Shown: positions 22,857-32,077, counted from the first letter of the stretch. The stretch: 51,782 bases of DNA from an uncultured beta proteobacterium (GCA_903912485.1 CAIWHR010000377.1:1-51782); one strand, 5' to 3'. Notes: generated from the sequence alone by a model not told the origin. Numbers and translations: made by a program.

Positions 22857-23984
22857 TCATTGCCCTGGCACGGATCGCCGGGTCCCTTTCGCGTCCAGGT
22901 ATTGGTTAGCATCGGCGCCGACCCATTCGCACAGACGGCGAAACTGCGCAACGCGCTCGCTGCGCCTGTCGGTGTTGAACTCCAGGCAGAACGGACGCTG
23001 GTTCCAGTCGAACGGGGATGTCGCCTGGCGATGTATGAACAGCAGCATCGCCGCGAAGTGCACCGCCACCTCTCCGCTGCGCGCCACCACGCCGCGAAAC
23101 AACGCCTCGACCACCGCCGGCGGATGAAAGTCCTCGACCTGCGACAGCGCCTGCGTGAGCCCGCCGTAGATCTCCGCATCCTCCAGCGCCTGCACCAGCC
23201 ACGCGCTGCGGACGGCTGCGCCGAAGAGTTCGGGCGCGTACCGGGCGAGTGCGGTGCGCACCCGGTGATCGGCCCTCGGCGCCGCCGCGCGCAACGCCGC
23301 CCGCGCACGCGGCGAACCGAGCGCAGCCAGCGCTTCGACGTCACGCCAGTCCTCCACGCCGTGCGCGAGCAGCAGCGCTTCGATCTGCTCCCTTTCCTCC
23401 GGCGTCGCCGATTTCATGAGCGCCAGATCGTAGCCGACGCCATCGTGCCATCTCTCGTGATCGATGGCCATGCTGCTCCGGAAGCGCTCGAGCACGCCCT
23501 CGGGTCGGGATGCAGAACGGGGGGCCGGCGACGGTGTTCCAAGCGGAGGAGGGGGTGCCGATGCAGCCTGCGCTGGTCCGTCCGACCGGTGTCTCTCGGG
23601 CTGCGCAAGCCCCGGTCGGCGGCCCGCCCGCCGGGTAGCCGCGTCCAGTTGCCGGGCTGACAACTCCGCCCGTATCGTGTCGAGTTCCGGCTCAGGCAGC
23701 GGCGGATGCGGCGGCTCGAGAACGAAATGGAAGCGCTTCGCGTCGGTGAATTCGCCGGAGTAAGTGGGCATGTTCCGGTCGTAGAAGGCGAGCCCCCCCG
23801 AACTCCTGCGCAGGCGGGTGCTGACGGGCTTTGCCAAGCGAATCCAGGCGCCGGCGGGCGGCGCCGGAAAACAGCCGGCAGCCTCCGCGATGGCGTTGCC
23901 CGCCGCGAGCTCCGCTTCGACCAGAGCCCGCAAGCGCGCCGGAAACCCGGCGAGCATTTCGCGGTACTCGCGGGGCAGTTCCAT
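22857..23984 (-). CDS. Hypothetical helical-repeat protein
   Basis: The track frame starts at 24278, but the ATG at 23984 (MELPREYREML) follows the upstream gene by 7 bp and gives 375 residues. The first 100 residues are helical with a short beta segment (GLAFYDRNMPTYSGEFTDAK). A Pro-rich linker spans about 120-180. From about 215 it looks HEAT-like (IEALLLAHGVEDWRDVEALA, PRARAALRAAAPRADHRV, AVVEALFRGVVAR). It ends with a conserved-looking PFCLEFNTDRRSERVAQF. No signal peptide is visible. It forms an operon with the membrane protein upstream. The family is not recognised. Confidence 0.72.
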   Translation of the reverse strand: MELPREYREMLAGFPARLRALVEAELAAGNAIAEAAGCFPAPPAGAWIRLAKPVSTRLRRSSGGLAFYDRNMPTYSGEFTDAKRFHFVLEPPHPPLPEPELDTIRAELSARQLDAATRRAGRRPGLAQPERHRSDGPAQAASAPPPPLGTPSPAPRSASRPEGVLERFRSSMAIDHERWHDGVGYDLALMKSATPEEREQIEALLLAHGVEDWRDVEALAALGSPRARAALRAAAPRADHRVRTALARYAPELFGAAVRSAWLVQALEDAEIYGGLTQALSQVEDFHPPAVVEALFRGVVARSGEVAVHFAAMLLFIHRQATSPFDWNQRPFCLEFNTDRRSERVAQFRRLCEWVGADANQYLDAKGTRRSVPGQ

Positions 23985-23991
23985 CGAGGCA

Positions 23992-25311
23992 TCACTTCGG
24001 CGGCGGATCATCGGGAAGGGGTACGATTCCGGCCCACAGGTTGGCGTAGTAGCTCGCGACGCGCCGCACGTCGTTTCGCAGCACGTAGCTGTCGGCGCGT
24101 ACCCGCGAGAGCTCCAGAATGGCGACCAGTTCGGGGACGAGATTCGCCCCGCTGACTTGTCGCAGCGCCCGCGCCGCCACCATCCAGGCGCTGAACCGGA
24201 TGGAGATGTCCGCTGCACCTTGAAGACTCGGGTCCTCCTCGACCGGTGTGGCGTTGACCTTGTGCAGCAGCGCGGCAATCCGGCGACCCGCGGTCGCGAC
24301 GGAATCCGTCAGCGCGGCAGGCGGGTTGGGCAGAAACTCGACCAGGTAAAGGGCTTCGGCAGCCGTCCGCGCGTCGTCCACGAGCATGAGTGCGCCGAGT
24401 TCCGCGACATATCCCGGCTTTTCCGTGATCGCCCGGATCGCTTGCCCGCGTCTTTCCTCGGATGCGTCGTAGCGGGTGTAGGGAAACCAGGCGCCAATCG
24501 GAGCATCCCGCGGCACGGCTTCGAACGCGGCCTGCTGCTTCGCGGCCTCCTGCGCCTGCGATTCCTCCGGTGTCGGCGCCGGCGACGGCGGGGCGATGCG
24601 CACGACGCGGAAGCGATACGAGGCAGCCGTTTCCGGCCACGGCTGACCCGCAGGATCTTCGCGCGGGCCCCAGTCGCTCCACTGCAGGAATTCGGAGCCC
24701 GGCCGCGCCGGGAGCGGAACGATGAATCCACCGGCGCGCTTGCCCCCCAGCTGCACGTCGATGGAGCGCTGCCCGCGTGCTGTGAACAGGAAGACGGACG
24801 CCGGGATGATCCAGCGCCCATCGTCCAGCCGCGCCGCGTCCAACTGCAGGTTGCCGGTACCCGCCGCACGCCGCACGTGATCCACGACCGAACCCAGCGC
24901 GAACGAAGCGGCGCCGGGGATGTCGCCAGGCGGAGTCGTCTCGCCGCGGGGCAGCCGCAGCTCGATTTCGAGCATGAGCTCCTGACCGGCAATCCGCGGC
25001 GGAATGTCCGCGAACGTCCACGCTGCGAGCGCCACGGCGCTTGCGCAGACGACGATGATCGCCAGCGAAATCCCAAGCGCCGTGAGGAATCCGGCCGCGA
25101 TCATCGCCGCTACGACGCGTGCGGTGACCAGCCCGACTGCGGCACCGGCCAAGCCGCCGATGAGCGCGCTCGACAGCACCACGTAGCCGGCCTTGCCCTC
25201 GAAGCCCGAAACGCGATACCAGTCGGCGCACAGGTTGGCGACGAAGCCTGCAGCAACCAGGCCGAGTACGCCGGAGATCGCCGCTACGACCCAGGATGCG
25301 AACCAGCCCAT
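23992..25311 (-). CDS. Hypothetical multi-pass membrane protein
   Basis: The ATG at 25311 is preceded by GGAGAAAG and begins MGWFASWVVAAISG; the long track extension to 25554 is unlikely. The 439-residue product has three or four N-terminal membrane helices (residues 5-110, e.g. AGYVVLSSALIGGLAGAAVGL, GISLAIIVVCASAVALAA). A large extracytoplasmic beta-rich domain follows (QELMLEIELRLPRGE, WIIPASVFLFTARGQRS, GGFIVPLPARPG). The C-terminal 150 residues are helical (VAELGALMLVDDARTAAEAL). No family is recognised. It probably works with the helical-repeat protein 7 bp downstream. Confidence 0.78.
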   Translation of the reverse strand: MGWFASWVVAAISGVLGLVAAGFVANLCADWYRVSGFEGKAGYVVLSSALIGGLAGAAVGLVTARVVAAMIAAGFLTALGISLAIIVVCASAVALAAWTFADIPPRIAGQELMLEIELRLPRGETTPPGDIPGAASFALGSVVDHVRRAAGTGNLQLDAARLDDGRWIIPASVFLFTARGQRSIDVQLGGKRAGGFIVPLPARPGSEFLQWSDWGPREDPAGQPWPETAASYRFRVVRIAPPSPAPTPEESQAQEAAKQQAAFEAVPRDAPIGAWFPYTRYDASEERRGQAIRAITEKPGYVAELGALMLVDDARTAAEALYLVEFLPNPPAALTDSVATAGRRIAALLHKVNATPVEEDPSLQGAADISIRFSAWMVAARALRQVSGANLVPELVAILELSRVRADSYVLRNDVRRVASYYANLWAGIVPLPDDPPPK

Positions 25312-25496
25312 GCTTTCTCCTATCCCTTTGCCTGGCCATCGCCCGCGGCGCCGCGCCCGGACGTCGTCGTGTACATCGTCCACCGTTTTCGGCGAGAATC
25401 GCGCCAATCGTCCTGGTGTGGCAAGGGCGCAGGCCGCGATCCGGCTGCAGGGCGATGGCCGCGGATCATCAGATCGCAATCGACGGGGGGCAGGCC

Positions 25497-26117
25497 ATGA
25501 AGGTTCTCGGCGTACTGCTGGCACTCGCGGCGCTGTGCGTCGCACCGATCGCAACGGCCGAAGAGCCGGACCACGCGGTCCACGAGGAACTGCGCGGCGT
25601 CCTGCACGCGATCACGGCGGCGATGAACACCGGCCAGTACGACAGCATGCTGCCCTATCTGACCGAGAACGTCGAGGCTACCAGCATCACGCAGGAGGTC
25701 ATGTCCAGTCGCGCCGACGTGTCGAACTATTTCCGGGAATGGTTCGGACCGACCGGTTACATGCGGAGGATGGAGATCCGCCTTGTCGCCGACAAGCTCA
25801 CCGAACTGTCGCCGGACAGGCGCTGGGGCCTCGTGCGCGGAAAGGCGCTCGAGCATTACGAAGCGAAGGACGGCGACCTGTTCGACTTCGACACGCGATG
25901 GACAGCGGTGATGGTCCTGGCCGATGACGGCAAGTGGCGGCTGCGCGCGATCCACTTCGGGACCAACGACCTCGACAACCCGGTGCTCACCAAGGTGCGG
26001 CAGACGCTGGTGCGCTATGGCGTCATCGCGGGAGTGGCGAGCCTGCTGATCGGCCTGGGCCTCGGTTGGTGGTTCGGGCGCCGGCGGGGCCGCGGTGCTC
26101 CCGCGGCGCAGGCATAG
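25497..26117 (+). CDS. SnoaL/NTF2-like exported, membrane-anchored protein
   Basis: From the ATG at 25497 the 206-residue protein has a signal peptide (KVLGVLLALAALCVAPIATA). An NTF2-like cone follows (HEELRGVLHAITAAMNTGQY, WTAVMVLADDGKWRLRAIHF), then a C-terminal membrane helix (GVIAGVASLLIGLGLGWWFG) and an Arg-rich cytoplasmic end. NTF2/SnoaL folds bind small hydrophobic ligands or act as binding modules. It lies 17 bp before ynbA on the same strand, so it may belong to the phospholipid operon. A role at the periplasmic membrane face is inferred. Confidence 0.75.
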   Translation: MKVLGVLLALAALCVAPIATAEEPDHAVHEELRGVLHAITAAMNTGQYDSMLPYLTENVEATSITQEVMSSRADVSNYFREWFGPTGYMRRMEIRLVADKLTELSPDRRWGLVRGKALEHYEAKDGDLFDFDTRWTAVMVLADDGKWRLRAIHFGTNDLDNPVLTKVRQTLVRYGVIAGVASLLIGLGLGWWFGRRRGRGAPAAQA

Positions 26118-26134
26118 CGCAGGCCGGACGAGCG

Positions 26135-26758
26135 ATGGACCGGGGAGGGTCGCGGTTGTCGATCTATGCGTTGAAGCCGCAGTTCCGGAATCTCCTGCGC
26201 CCGCTCACGCGCGTGCTCGCGCGCGCGGGCGTCACCGCGAACCAGGTCACCGTCGCCGCCGCCGCGATCTCGGTGGCGCTGGGCGTTTTCGTCGCATCGC
26301 AGCTGCCGGATGCGCGCGCGTTCGTGCTGATCCCGATGTGGATGGTCGTGCGCATGGCGTGCAACGCGATCGACGGCATGCTCGCGCAGGAATTCGGCCA
26401 GCGGAGCCGGCTGGGCGGCTATCTCAACGAACTGGCCGACGTCGTGTCCGACACGGCGCTGTACCTCCCGTTCGCGTTTCTGCCGCCGTTCTCGCCGAAT
26501 TGGACGGCGACGGTGATCGGGCTGGCGGTCATCAGCGAATATGCGGGCGCGCTGGGACCTCTCGTCGGCGCATCGCGCCGGTACGACGGCCCGATGGGAA
26601 AGAGCGACCGCGCCTTTGCCTTCGGCGCGCTCGGGCTCTGGGTCGCACTCGCTGCGCCGCTGCCCGATTGGGCGGCGCTCGCGATGCCGGTGGTTGCGGG
26701 AGCGCTGATCGTCACGATCGTCAACCGCGTGCGCGGCGGGCTGAAGGAGGAGAGCTGA
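26135..26758 (+). CDS. ynbA: CDP-alcohol phosphatidyltransferase, YnbA-like
   Basis: This 207-residue membrane enzyme of the CDP-alcohol phosphatidyltransferase superfamily would join a CDP-activated lipid to an alcohol acceptor. The spacing of the family motif is exact (N-x2-DG-x2-AQ-x8-G-x3-N-x3-D, in NAIDGMLAQEFGQRSRLGG and LNELADVVSD). The first and third Asp are Asn, as I recall for E. coli YnbA, and the usual Arg after Ala is Gln here. The PMGKSDRAFAFG segment also matches YnbA. About six membrane helices are visible. The ynbC homologue starts 1 bp after the stop. The acceptor is unknown and the altered motif may reduce or change activity. A start at TTG 26157 is possible. Confidence 0.85.
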   Translation: MDRGGSRLSIYALKPQFRNLLRPLTRVLARAGVTANQVTVAAAAISVALGVFVASQLPDARAFVLIPMWMVVRMACNAIDGMLAQEFGQRSRLGGYLNELADVVSDTALYLPFAFLPPFSPNWTATVIGLAVISEYAGALGPLVGASRRYDGPMGKSDRAFAFGALGLWVALAAPLPDWAALAMPVVAGALIVTIVNRVRGGLKEES

Positions 26759-26759
26759 C

Positions 26760-28538
26760 ATGAACGACATGGCCGTGGGCCCGCAGTTGCGGCCGTCTGT
26801 CGAACGCACGTTCCGTACGCACGACGGGGTCGATCTCTTCTATCGGCACTGGCCGGCGATTCACGGCCCCGCGCGCGGCGCCATTCTGCTCTTCCACCGC
26901 GGCCACGAGCACTCGGCGCGAATGGCGCACATCGTCGACGAGCTGGCGCTGCCGGAATTCGATTTCCTCGCCTGGGATGCGCGCGGCCACGGCCGCTCGC
27001 CGGGTGCACGCGGCGACGCGCCGAGCTTCGGCACGTCGGTGCGCGACGTGCAGACCTTCGTCGATCACATCGGGGCGCAGCATGGCATCGCTCCCGAGAA
27101 CATCGGCATCATCGCGCAGAGCGTGGGCGCCGTGCTCGTCGCAACGTGGGTCCACGACTACGCGCCGGCGATTCGCGGCATGGTGCTCGCCTCGCCGGCA
27201 TTCCGGGTGAAGCTCTACGTCCCGCTCGCGCTGCCCGGGCTCGCATTGATGCGAAAGCTCCTCGGCAATTTCTTCGTGACGAGCTACGTCAAGGCGAAGT
27301 TCCTCACGCACGATCCGGCGCGCATTGCGAGCTACGACGCGGACCCGCTGCTGTCGCGATCGATATCGGTGAATGTCCTTCTCGGCCCCCAGGCAGCCGC
27401 CGACCGCGTGGTCGCCGACGCGCAGGCGATCACCGTACCGACGCAGCTTCTGGTGTCGGGCGCCGACTGGGTCGTGCACCATGGCCCCCAGCACGCGTTC
27501 TTCGACCGGCTGGGCGCGCGCGAAAAGGAAAGGCACGTGCTTCACGGGTTCCTCCACGATACGCTCGGCGAGCGCGACCGAGCACCCGCCCTCGATCGTG
27601 TCCGCGCGTTTCTCGTTCGCGTCTTCTCGGCGCCGCGCGCCGGCGTGAGTCTCCTCGATGCCGACCTGCACGGCCCGACACGCGAAGAGGCGGACGCGCT
27701 TGCGGCGCCGCTGCCCGCGCTCTCGCCGCGCGGCCTCTATTGGGCTGCGACGCGTGCGAACCTGCGCTTCGGCGGGCTGCTTGCCGACGGCATCCGTCTG
27801 GGCCACGCGACTGGGTTCGATTCCGGAAGTACGCTCGACTACGTCTATCGCGACCAGGCCAGCGGCCGCACGCCGCTCGGACGCTGGATCGACCGCACTT
27901 ATCTCGACGCAATCGGCTGGCGCGGCATTCGGCAGCGCAAGCTCCATGTCGAAGCAATGCTGCGGGAGGCGATATTGAGTCTGCGCTCGGCCGGTGCGCC
28001 GGTGCGCATCGTCGACATTGCCGCCGGGTACGGCCGTTACGTGCTCGACGCGGTCGCCGAACTGCCGGTCCGGCCCGAATCCATCCTGCTGCGCGATTAC
28101 AGCGCGCTCAACGTCGCACGCGGCACCGCACTGATCCATGAGCGGGGGCTTGCCGACGTGGCGCGCTTCGAGCATGGCGACGCATTCGATCGCGCGAGCC
28201 TCGCCGCGCACTCCCCGCGGTTCACTCTCGGCGTCGTCTCGGGCCTGTTCGAACTGGTGCCGGACAATGCGCCGGTGCGCCAGGCGCTCGCCGGCCTCGC
28301 CGACGCCATTCTGCCGGGCGGATTCCTCGTCTATACCGGGCAGCCGTGGCATCCGCAGATCGAGTTGATCGCGCGTGCGCTGACCAGCCATCGCCGCGGC
28401 GCCGCATGGGTGATGCGCCGGCGCACGCAGGAGGAGCTCGACCAGCTCGTGACGGCAGCCGGGTTCCGCAAGGTCGCGCAGCGGATCGGCGAATCGGGAA
28501 TCTTCACCGTGTCGCTCGCGCGGCGCGTGACCGAATGA
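26760..28538 (+). CDS. ynbC: Bifunctional alpha/beta-hydrolase / SAM methyltransferase, YnbC-like
   Basis: This 592-residue fusion matches YnbC in length and order. Residues 30-290 are an alpha/beta hydrolase: ILLFHRGHEHSARM and LAWDARGHGRSPG, nucleophile elbow IIAQSVGAV, acid region in SGADWVVHHGPQ and His in HGFLHD. It is monoacylglycerol-lipase-like. Residues 300-590 hold a class I methyltransferase with motif I VRIVDIAAGYGRYV and a downstream GGFLVYTGQPWHPQ. It probably hydrolyses and methylates lipid intermediates of the ynb pathway, whose product has not been defined to my knowledge. The next gene overlaps its stop (ATGA). Confidence 0.9.
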   Translation: MNDMAVGPQLRPSVERTFRTHDGVDLFYRHWPAIHGPARGAILLFHRGHEHSARMAHIVDELALPEFDFLAWDARGHGRSPGARGDAPSFGTSVRDVQTFVDHIGAQHGIAPENIGIIAQSVGAVLVATWVHDYAPAIRGMVLASPAFRVKLYVPLALPGLALMRKLLGNFFVTSYVKAKFLTHDPARIASYDADPLLSRSISVNVLLGPQAAADRVVADAQAITVPTQLLVSGADWVVHHGPQHAFFDRLGAREKERHVLHGFLHDTLGERDRAPALDRVRAFLVRVFSAPRAGVSLLDADLHGPTREEADALAAPLPALSPRGLYWAATRANLRFGGLLADGIRLGHATGFDSGSTLDYVYRDQASGRTPLGRWIDRTYLDAIGWRGIRQRKLHVEAMLREAILSLRSAGAPVRIVDIAAGYGRYVLDAVAELPVRPESILLRDYSALNVARGTALIHERGLADVARFEHGDAFDRASLAAHSPRFTLGVVSGLFELVPDNAPVRQALAGLADAILPGGFLVYTGQPWHPQIELIARALTSHRRGAAWVMRRRTQEELDQLVTAAGFRKVAQRIGESGIFTVSLARRVTE

Positions 28539-29902
28539 CCACGTCCGACAGCGGAGGGCCGCGGCCGTGGCGGCGTGCACTGCTGTGGCTCGTTTTTCTC
28601 GGCCCGTTCTTCTTCCTGACCTACGGGCTCGCCAACTGGTCTGCCGCGCAACGCGCGGACGTTCCGTCGGTGGTCTTTGCCTGGGAAGCCGGCATACCGT
28701 TCTGGCCATGGACGATCTTTCCGTACTGGACAATCGACCTGCTCTACGGACTGTCGCTTCTCGTCTGCACGACGCGACGCGAGCTCGACACCCATGTCCG
28801 GCGCCTGCTGACCGCACAGGTGATCGCGATCGCATGCTTTGTCGTCGCGCCGCTGCGCTTCTCGCTCGAACATCCTGTCGCCGACGGCCTTTCGGGCGAC
28901 ATGTTCGCCCTGCTGGCCGGATTCGACCGCCCGTTCAACCAGCTTCCATCGCTGCACATCGCACTGGCGGTCATTCTCTGGGCGATCTACGCACGCAAGC
29001 TGTCGGGCGCCGCGCGTCTCGCGATGGAGGCGTGGTTCGCGCTGATCTGCGTCTCGGTGCTGACGACCTATCAGCATCACTTCATCGACATCCCGACCGG
29101 CCTTCTGCTCGGCGCGGTCTGCCTGTGGGCATGGCCCTTCGCGGACGAGGGCAACGGTCGCGCCATCGTCGAACAGTGGCATTGGGCGCGCGATCCGCAG
29201 CGCCGCCGTCTGGCCGGCGCCTACGCAGCGGGGGCGGCGCTGCTGGGTGCCGGCGCGTTGCAGGCGGGCGGGTGGGCGCTGTGGCTGCTGTGGGGCGGCG
29301 TGTCGTGCCTGCTGGTCGCGCTGGCCTACGCGGCGATCGGGGCTGGCGCATTCCAGAAGGGCGCGGACGGCCATCTGTCGGTGGCGGCGCGGTGGCTGTT
29401 TGCGCCATATCTCGCCGCGGCATGGCTGAATTCGCGCGCCTGGACGTGGCGCGACAAGAGGCACGTGGGCGTGGCCGACGGCGTCTTCCTCGGCCGCGTG
29501 CCGACGGAGCGTGAGCTTGCGGCGTCGCCGTTTGCCGGCGTGGTCGATCTGACCGCCGAGATTGATGTGTGCGCGGGCGCGTCCGCGCTTGCCGTCGTGC
29601 CGATGCTCGACCTCGTGCGACCGGACGCCGACGCGCTTGCGCAAGCGGCGCAATCGATCGAGCGATTGCGCGCGAACGGCCCGGTGCTCGTGTGCTGCGC
29701 ACTGGGGTATTCGCGCAGTGCGTGCGCAGTGGCCGCGTGGCTGCTGGCCTCCGGACGTGCGTGCGACGTCGAGACGGCGATCGCCGCGGTGCGCGCCGCG
29801 CGCGCCGTCGTGCTCGATGCGGGCCACGCTGCGGCGCTGGGCGGCATTGCCGCGGCGGACGTGCGCGGCCGCGCGGCCGCATGTCTGCGCAGCGCGGACT
29901 GA
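28535..29902 (+). CDS. ynbD: PAP2 / dual-specificity phosphatase fusion, YnbD-like
   Basis: The ATG at 28535 overlaps ynbC and gives 455 residues; the track start at 28346 lies inside ynbC. The N-terminal 200 residues are a multi-pass PAP2 lipid phosphatase with motifs QLPSLHIALAV and TYQHHFIDIPTGLLLG. More membrane helices follow. The C-terminal 130 residues are a dual-specificity phosphatase domain with the P-loop LVCCALGYSRSACAV (Cx5R). The protein would dephosphorylate lipid phosphates at the membrane and a second phospho-substrate in the cytoplasm. This architecture is diagnostic of YnbD. Confidence 0.9.
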   Translation: MTTSDSGGPRPWRRALLWLVFLGPFFFLTYGLANWSAAQRADVPSVVFAWEAGIPFWPWTIFPYWTIDLLYGLSLLVCTTRRELDTHVRRLLTAQVIAIACFVVAPLRFSLEHPVADGLSGDMFALLAGFDRPFNQLPSLHIALAVILWAIYARKLSGAARLAMEAWFALICVSVLTTYQHHFIDIPTGLLLGAVCLWAWPFADEGNGRAIVEQWHWARDPQRRRLAGAYAAGAALLGAGALQAGGWALWLLWGGVSCLLVALAYAAIGAGAFQKGADGHLSVAARWLFAPYLAAAWLNSRAWTWRDKRHVGVADGVFLGRVPTERELAASPFAGVVDLTAEIDVCAGASALAVVPMLDLVRPDADALAQAAQSIERLRANGPVLVCCALGYSRSACAVAAWLLASGRACDVETAIAAVRAARAVVLDAGHAAALGGIAAADVRGRAAACLRSAD

Positions 29903-29912
29903 TCGCTTTCGG

Positions 29913-30872
29913 ATGCCGGTCGTGACCATTCCCGATCCGCTGCAGCAGATGGTTGCGCTCTTCGCGGGCATCGGCGTCGTCCTGGTGGTCGCGTCGACCA
30001 TCGGCCTGGTGCTGAAGGCTTCCGTCGCCCACGGCCAGCCGCACGGCGGGATCGACAATCTGAATGCCCGCATCAAGGCATGGTGGGTGATGGTACCTGT
30101 CGTCGGTTGCGCATTGCTGCTCGGCCGTGCCGGGGTGACGCTCCTGTTCCTGTTTGCTTCGATCGCGGCACTGCGGGAATTCATGTCGGTCACATGCGAG
30201 CCGTCGCAGGGCCGTCGCGGCGTTGCGACCGCTTGCCTGATCGTGCTGCCGATGCAATATCTGCTGGTCTACGTCGGCTGGTACGCCGCTTACGCAATCT
30301 TCGTCCCCGTCTGCGCGTTTCTCGTCCTGCCGATGATCGTCGCCGCGGCAGGTGATGCCCGGGGTGCCGGCGGATTCGCGGCACGGATGCAGTCCGGCCT
30401 CATCATCTGCGCGTACGGCATCTCGCATGTGCCGGCGCTGCTCATGCTGGATGTCCCGGGTTACGACGGTCGGGGCGCGCTGCTGATCGTCTTCTTCATT
30501 CTGGTGGTGCAGTCGAGCGACGTGCTGCAGTACGTCTGGGGCAAGCTGTGCGGCCGGCACAGGCTGGCGCCCGTCGTGTCGCCGTCGAAGACCTGGGAGG
30601 GGCTCGTCGGAGGTGTCGCGAGCGCAACGGCGCTCGGCGCGGCACTCTACTGGATCACGCCGTTCGCGGCGTGGCAGGCCGCGCTGATCGCGCTGGCGAT
30701 CACGACGACCGGATTCATCGGCGGGCTCGTGATGTCGGCGATCAAGCGCGATTGCGGCGCCAAGGACTGGGGATGCATGATCGAAGGGCACGGTGGCATG
30801 CTGGACCGCCTCGACTCGGTGGCCTTCGCGGCACCGGTGTTCTTCTACCTGACGCGCCTGGGATGGGCCTGA
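29913..30872 (+). CDS. ynbB: Phosphatidate cytidylyltransferase, YnbB-like
   Basis: This 319-residue multi-pass enzyme makes CDP-diacylglycerol from phosphatidate and CTP. The CDS signature is seen in VSPSKTWEGLVGG and SAIKRDCGAKDWG followed by IEGHGGMLDRLDSV. Eight or so membrane helices are visible, starting with VALFAGIGVVLVVASTIGLVL. It starts 10 bp after ynbD and closes the operon, whose order here is A-C-D-B. A dedicated copy inside the cluster implies a private CDP-lipid supply for the YnbA-like transferase. Its motif is distinct from housekeeping CdsA context, so I call it ynbB. Confidence 0.88.
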   Translation: MPVVTIPDPLQQMVALFAGIGVVLVVASTIGLVLKASVAHGQPHGGIDNLNARIKAWWVMVPVVGCALLLGRAGVTLLFLFASIAALREFMSVTCEPSQGRRGVATACLIVLPMQYLLVYVGWYAAYAIFVPVCAFLVLPMIVAAAGDARGAGGFAARMQSGLIICAYGISHVPALLMLDVPGYDGRGALLIVFFILVVQSSDVLQYVWGKLCGRHRLAPVVSPSKTWEGLVGGVASATALGAALYWITPFAAWQAALIALAITTTGFIGGLVMSAIKRDCGAKDWGCMIEGHGGMLDRLDSVAFAAPVFFYLTRLGWA

Positions 30873-31131
30873 GGCGGGCACTGGCGAACTGAAGTGTCGC
30901 GCCACGACTCGACGCAGACGATCAGGAGCAATGGGCACGCGCTTCACGGCGACATCCTCGACCGTTCTGCGCACGCCGTCTATTCGATCCGACGGCCGGC
31001 AATGCGTCGACCGGGATCGGTTGCCCCGCCTTGTTCCGGTCCCGCAACAGGACCAGACTCACGACGAGTTACATCTCTAGTTTGCCAAAACCGGACATTA
31101 CCGCGTTGCCGTGACAGCGGATTTCGTTTCC

Positions 31132-31160
31132 TTGACAAGACGAGAACATGACTTTAGGCT
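31132..31160 (+). promoter_or_regulatory. Putative promoter of the IPTL-CTERM gene
   Basis: A perfect -35 TTGACA (31132-31137) is followed after 17 bp by a weak -10 TAGGCT (31155-31160), 58 bp before the ATG at 31218. The rest of 30873-31217 shows no gene or clear terminator for the ynb operon. Confidence 0.5.
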
Positions 31161-31217
31161 CTTCGCGTCAGGGCGATTGGCAAAATCGCTCCGTTATCGA
31201 GACCACGGGAGGGCTAT

Positions 31218-31871
31218 ATGGCAAATGTGATCGTCGCAGTGCAGCATTCGACTCAGAGAAGAGGCAGGAGATTTTTGTCTGCCGGTTCCTGTTTCCTTCT
31301 TTCCCTGTTCTTCCTGGCGGCTGTGGCGGTACCGGCAGACGCGGCAATAACGAAATCGGTTTCATTCCAGGCGGGCGCCCCTTATCCGGGATCGACCGTC
31401 ATCTACACTATCGATTACAGCTTCACCCTGGGCAGCCGCGAGACGGTTGCCATTGGCAATGCTACCCTCGACGATACGGTGCCGACAGCCTCTCTGTCTC
31501 TTGTGACCAGGACCCTTGACAGCACTTTCAATGGTTCCACCTGGGCGACTCCGGCACTCCAGTGGTCTAACGGCAGTACGCTTAACCTTGCCAGTTATTC
31601 CGGCTCGGTTACCTATACCGCAACCATCAACGGCAACGTAGCCCCCGGCACAGTTGTCACCAATCCGGTATGCCTGAATTTGAATACATTCGTGACACCC
31701 GCATTGGTCGCCCCCCGCGCGATTACTCAAGAGTGCGCTCAGAACCAGTTCACGGTAGTCGCTCTCCCCTCCACGCCTGTGCCCACCATGACAACGTGGG
31801 TCATGATCATATTTGTTCTCGCTGCCGGGCTGGGGCAAGCCTATTATCTCAGGCGTCGTGCTGCAAGCTAA
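31218..31871 (+). CDS. Exported IPTL-CTERM-like protein
   Basis: This 217-residue protein has a strong ribosome site (GGGAGG). A signal peptide ends in FFLAAVAVPADA. The body is a DUF11-like beta repeat (ITKSVSFQAGAPYPGSTVIY, YTATINGNVAPGTVVTN) typical of surface proteins. The C-terminus, PVPTMTTWVMIIFVLAAGLG followed by LRRRAAS, is an IPTL-CTERM-type sorting signal (VPTMTTW in place of IPTLSxW). It stands alone, with its own promoter and a strong terminator. It lies outside the island, so sorting machinery for this signal is presumably chromosomal. Confidence 0.83.
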   Translation: MANVIVAVQHSTQRRGRRFLSAGSCFLLSLFFLAAVAVPADAAITKSVSFQAGAPYPGSTVIYTIDYSFTLGSRETVAIGNATLDDTVPTASLSLVTRTLDSTFNGSTWATPALQWSNGSTLNLASYSGSVTYTATINGNVAPGTVVTNPVCLNLNTFVTPALVAPRAITQECAQNQFTVVALPSTPVPTMTTWVMIIFVLAAGLGQAYYLRRRAAS

Positions 31872-31904
31872 GAGCCGCCGGAACGGTCTTTCCGGGATTC
31901 CAAG

Positions 31905-31935
31905 GGCGAGAGTGATCCTCTCGCCTTTTTCTTTT
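31905..31935 (+). terminator. Intrinsic terminator of the IPTL-CTERM gene
   Basis: GGCGAGAG (31905-31912), loop TGATC, then CTCTCGCC (31918-31925) form a perfect 8-bp stem, followed by TTTTTCTTTT. It lies 33 bp past the stop. It is the clearest Rho-independent terminator in the window. Confidence 0.93.
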
Positions 31936-32077
31936 CGGGCCGGACTTGCCTCGTCGTGCCGAGACCGAAAGACCGGAAGCGATCTGATGCCGTCTCTGCT
32001 TTGCAGCGGGCGCGGACGTCAAGAGCTGCCCGCAGCTTGAGTGCCCTCCTGGGATACAGTACGACTCCGCATTCAAC

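Noticed and set aside
23818-25500. 560-codon plus-strand ORF
   Set aside because: It mirrors the membrane-protein operon on the minus strand and shows no domain or ribosome site.
26721-30974. Long minus-strand ORFs of 600-704 codons across the ynb operon
   Set aside because: The ynb genes on the plus strand have full motifs; the minus frames are Arg/His-rich shadows.
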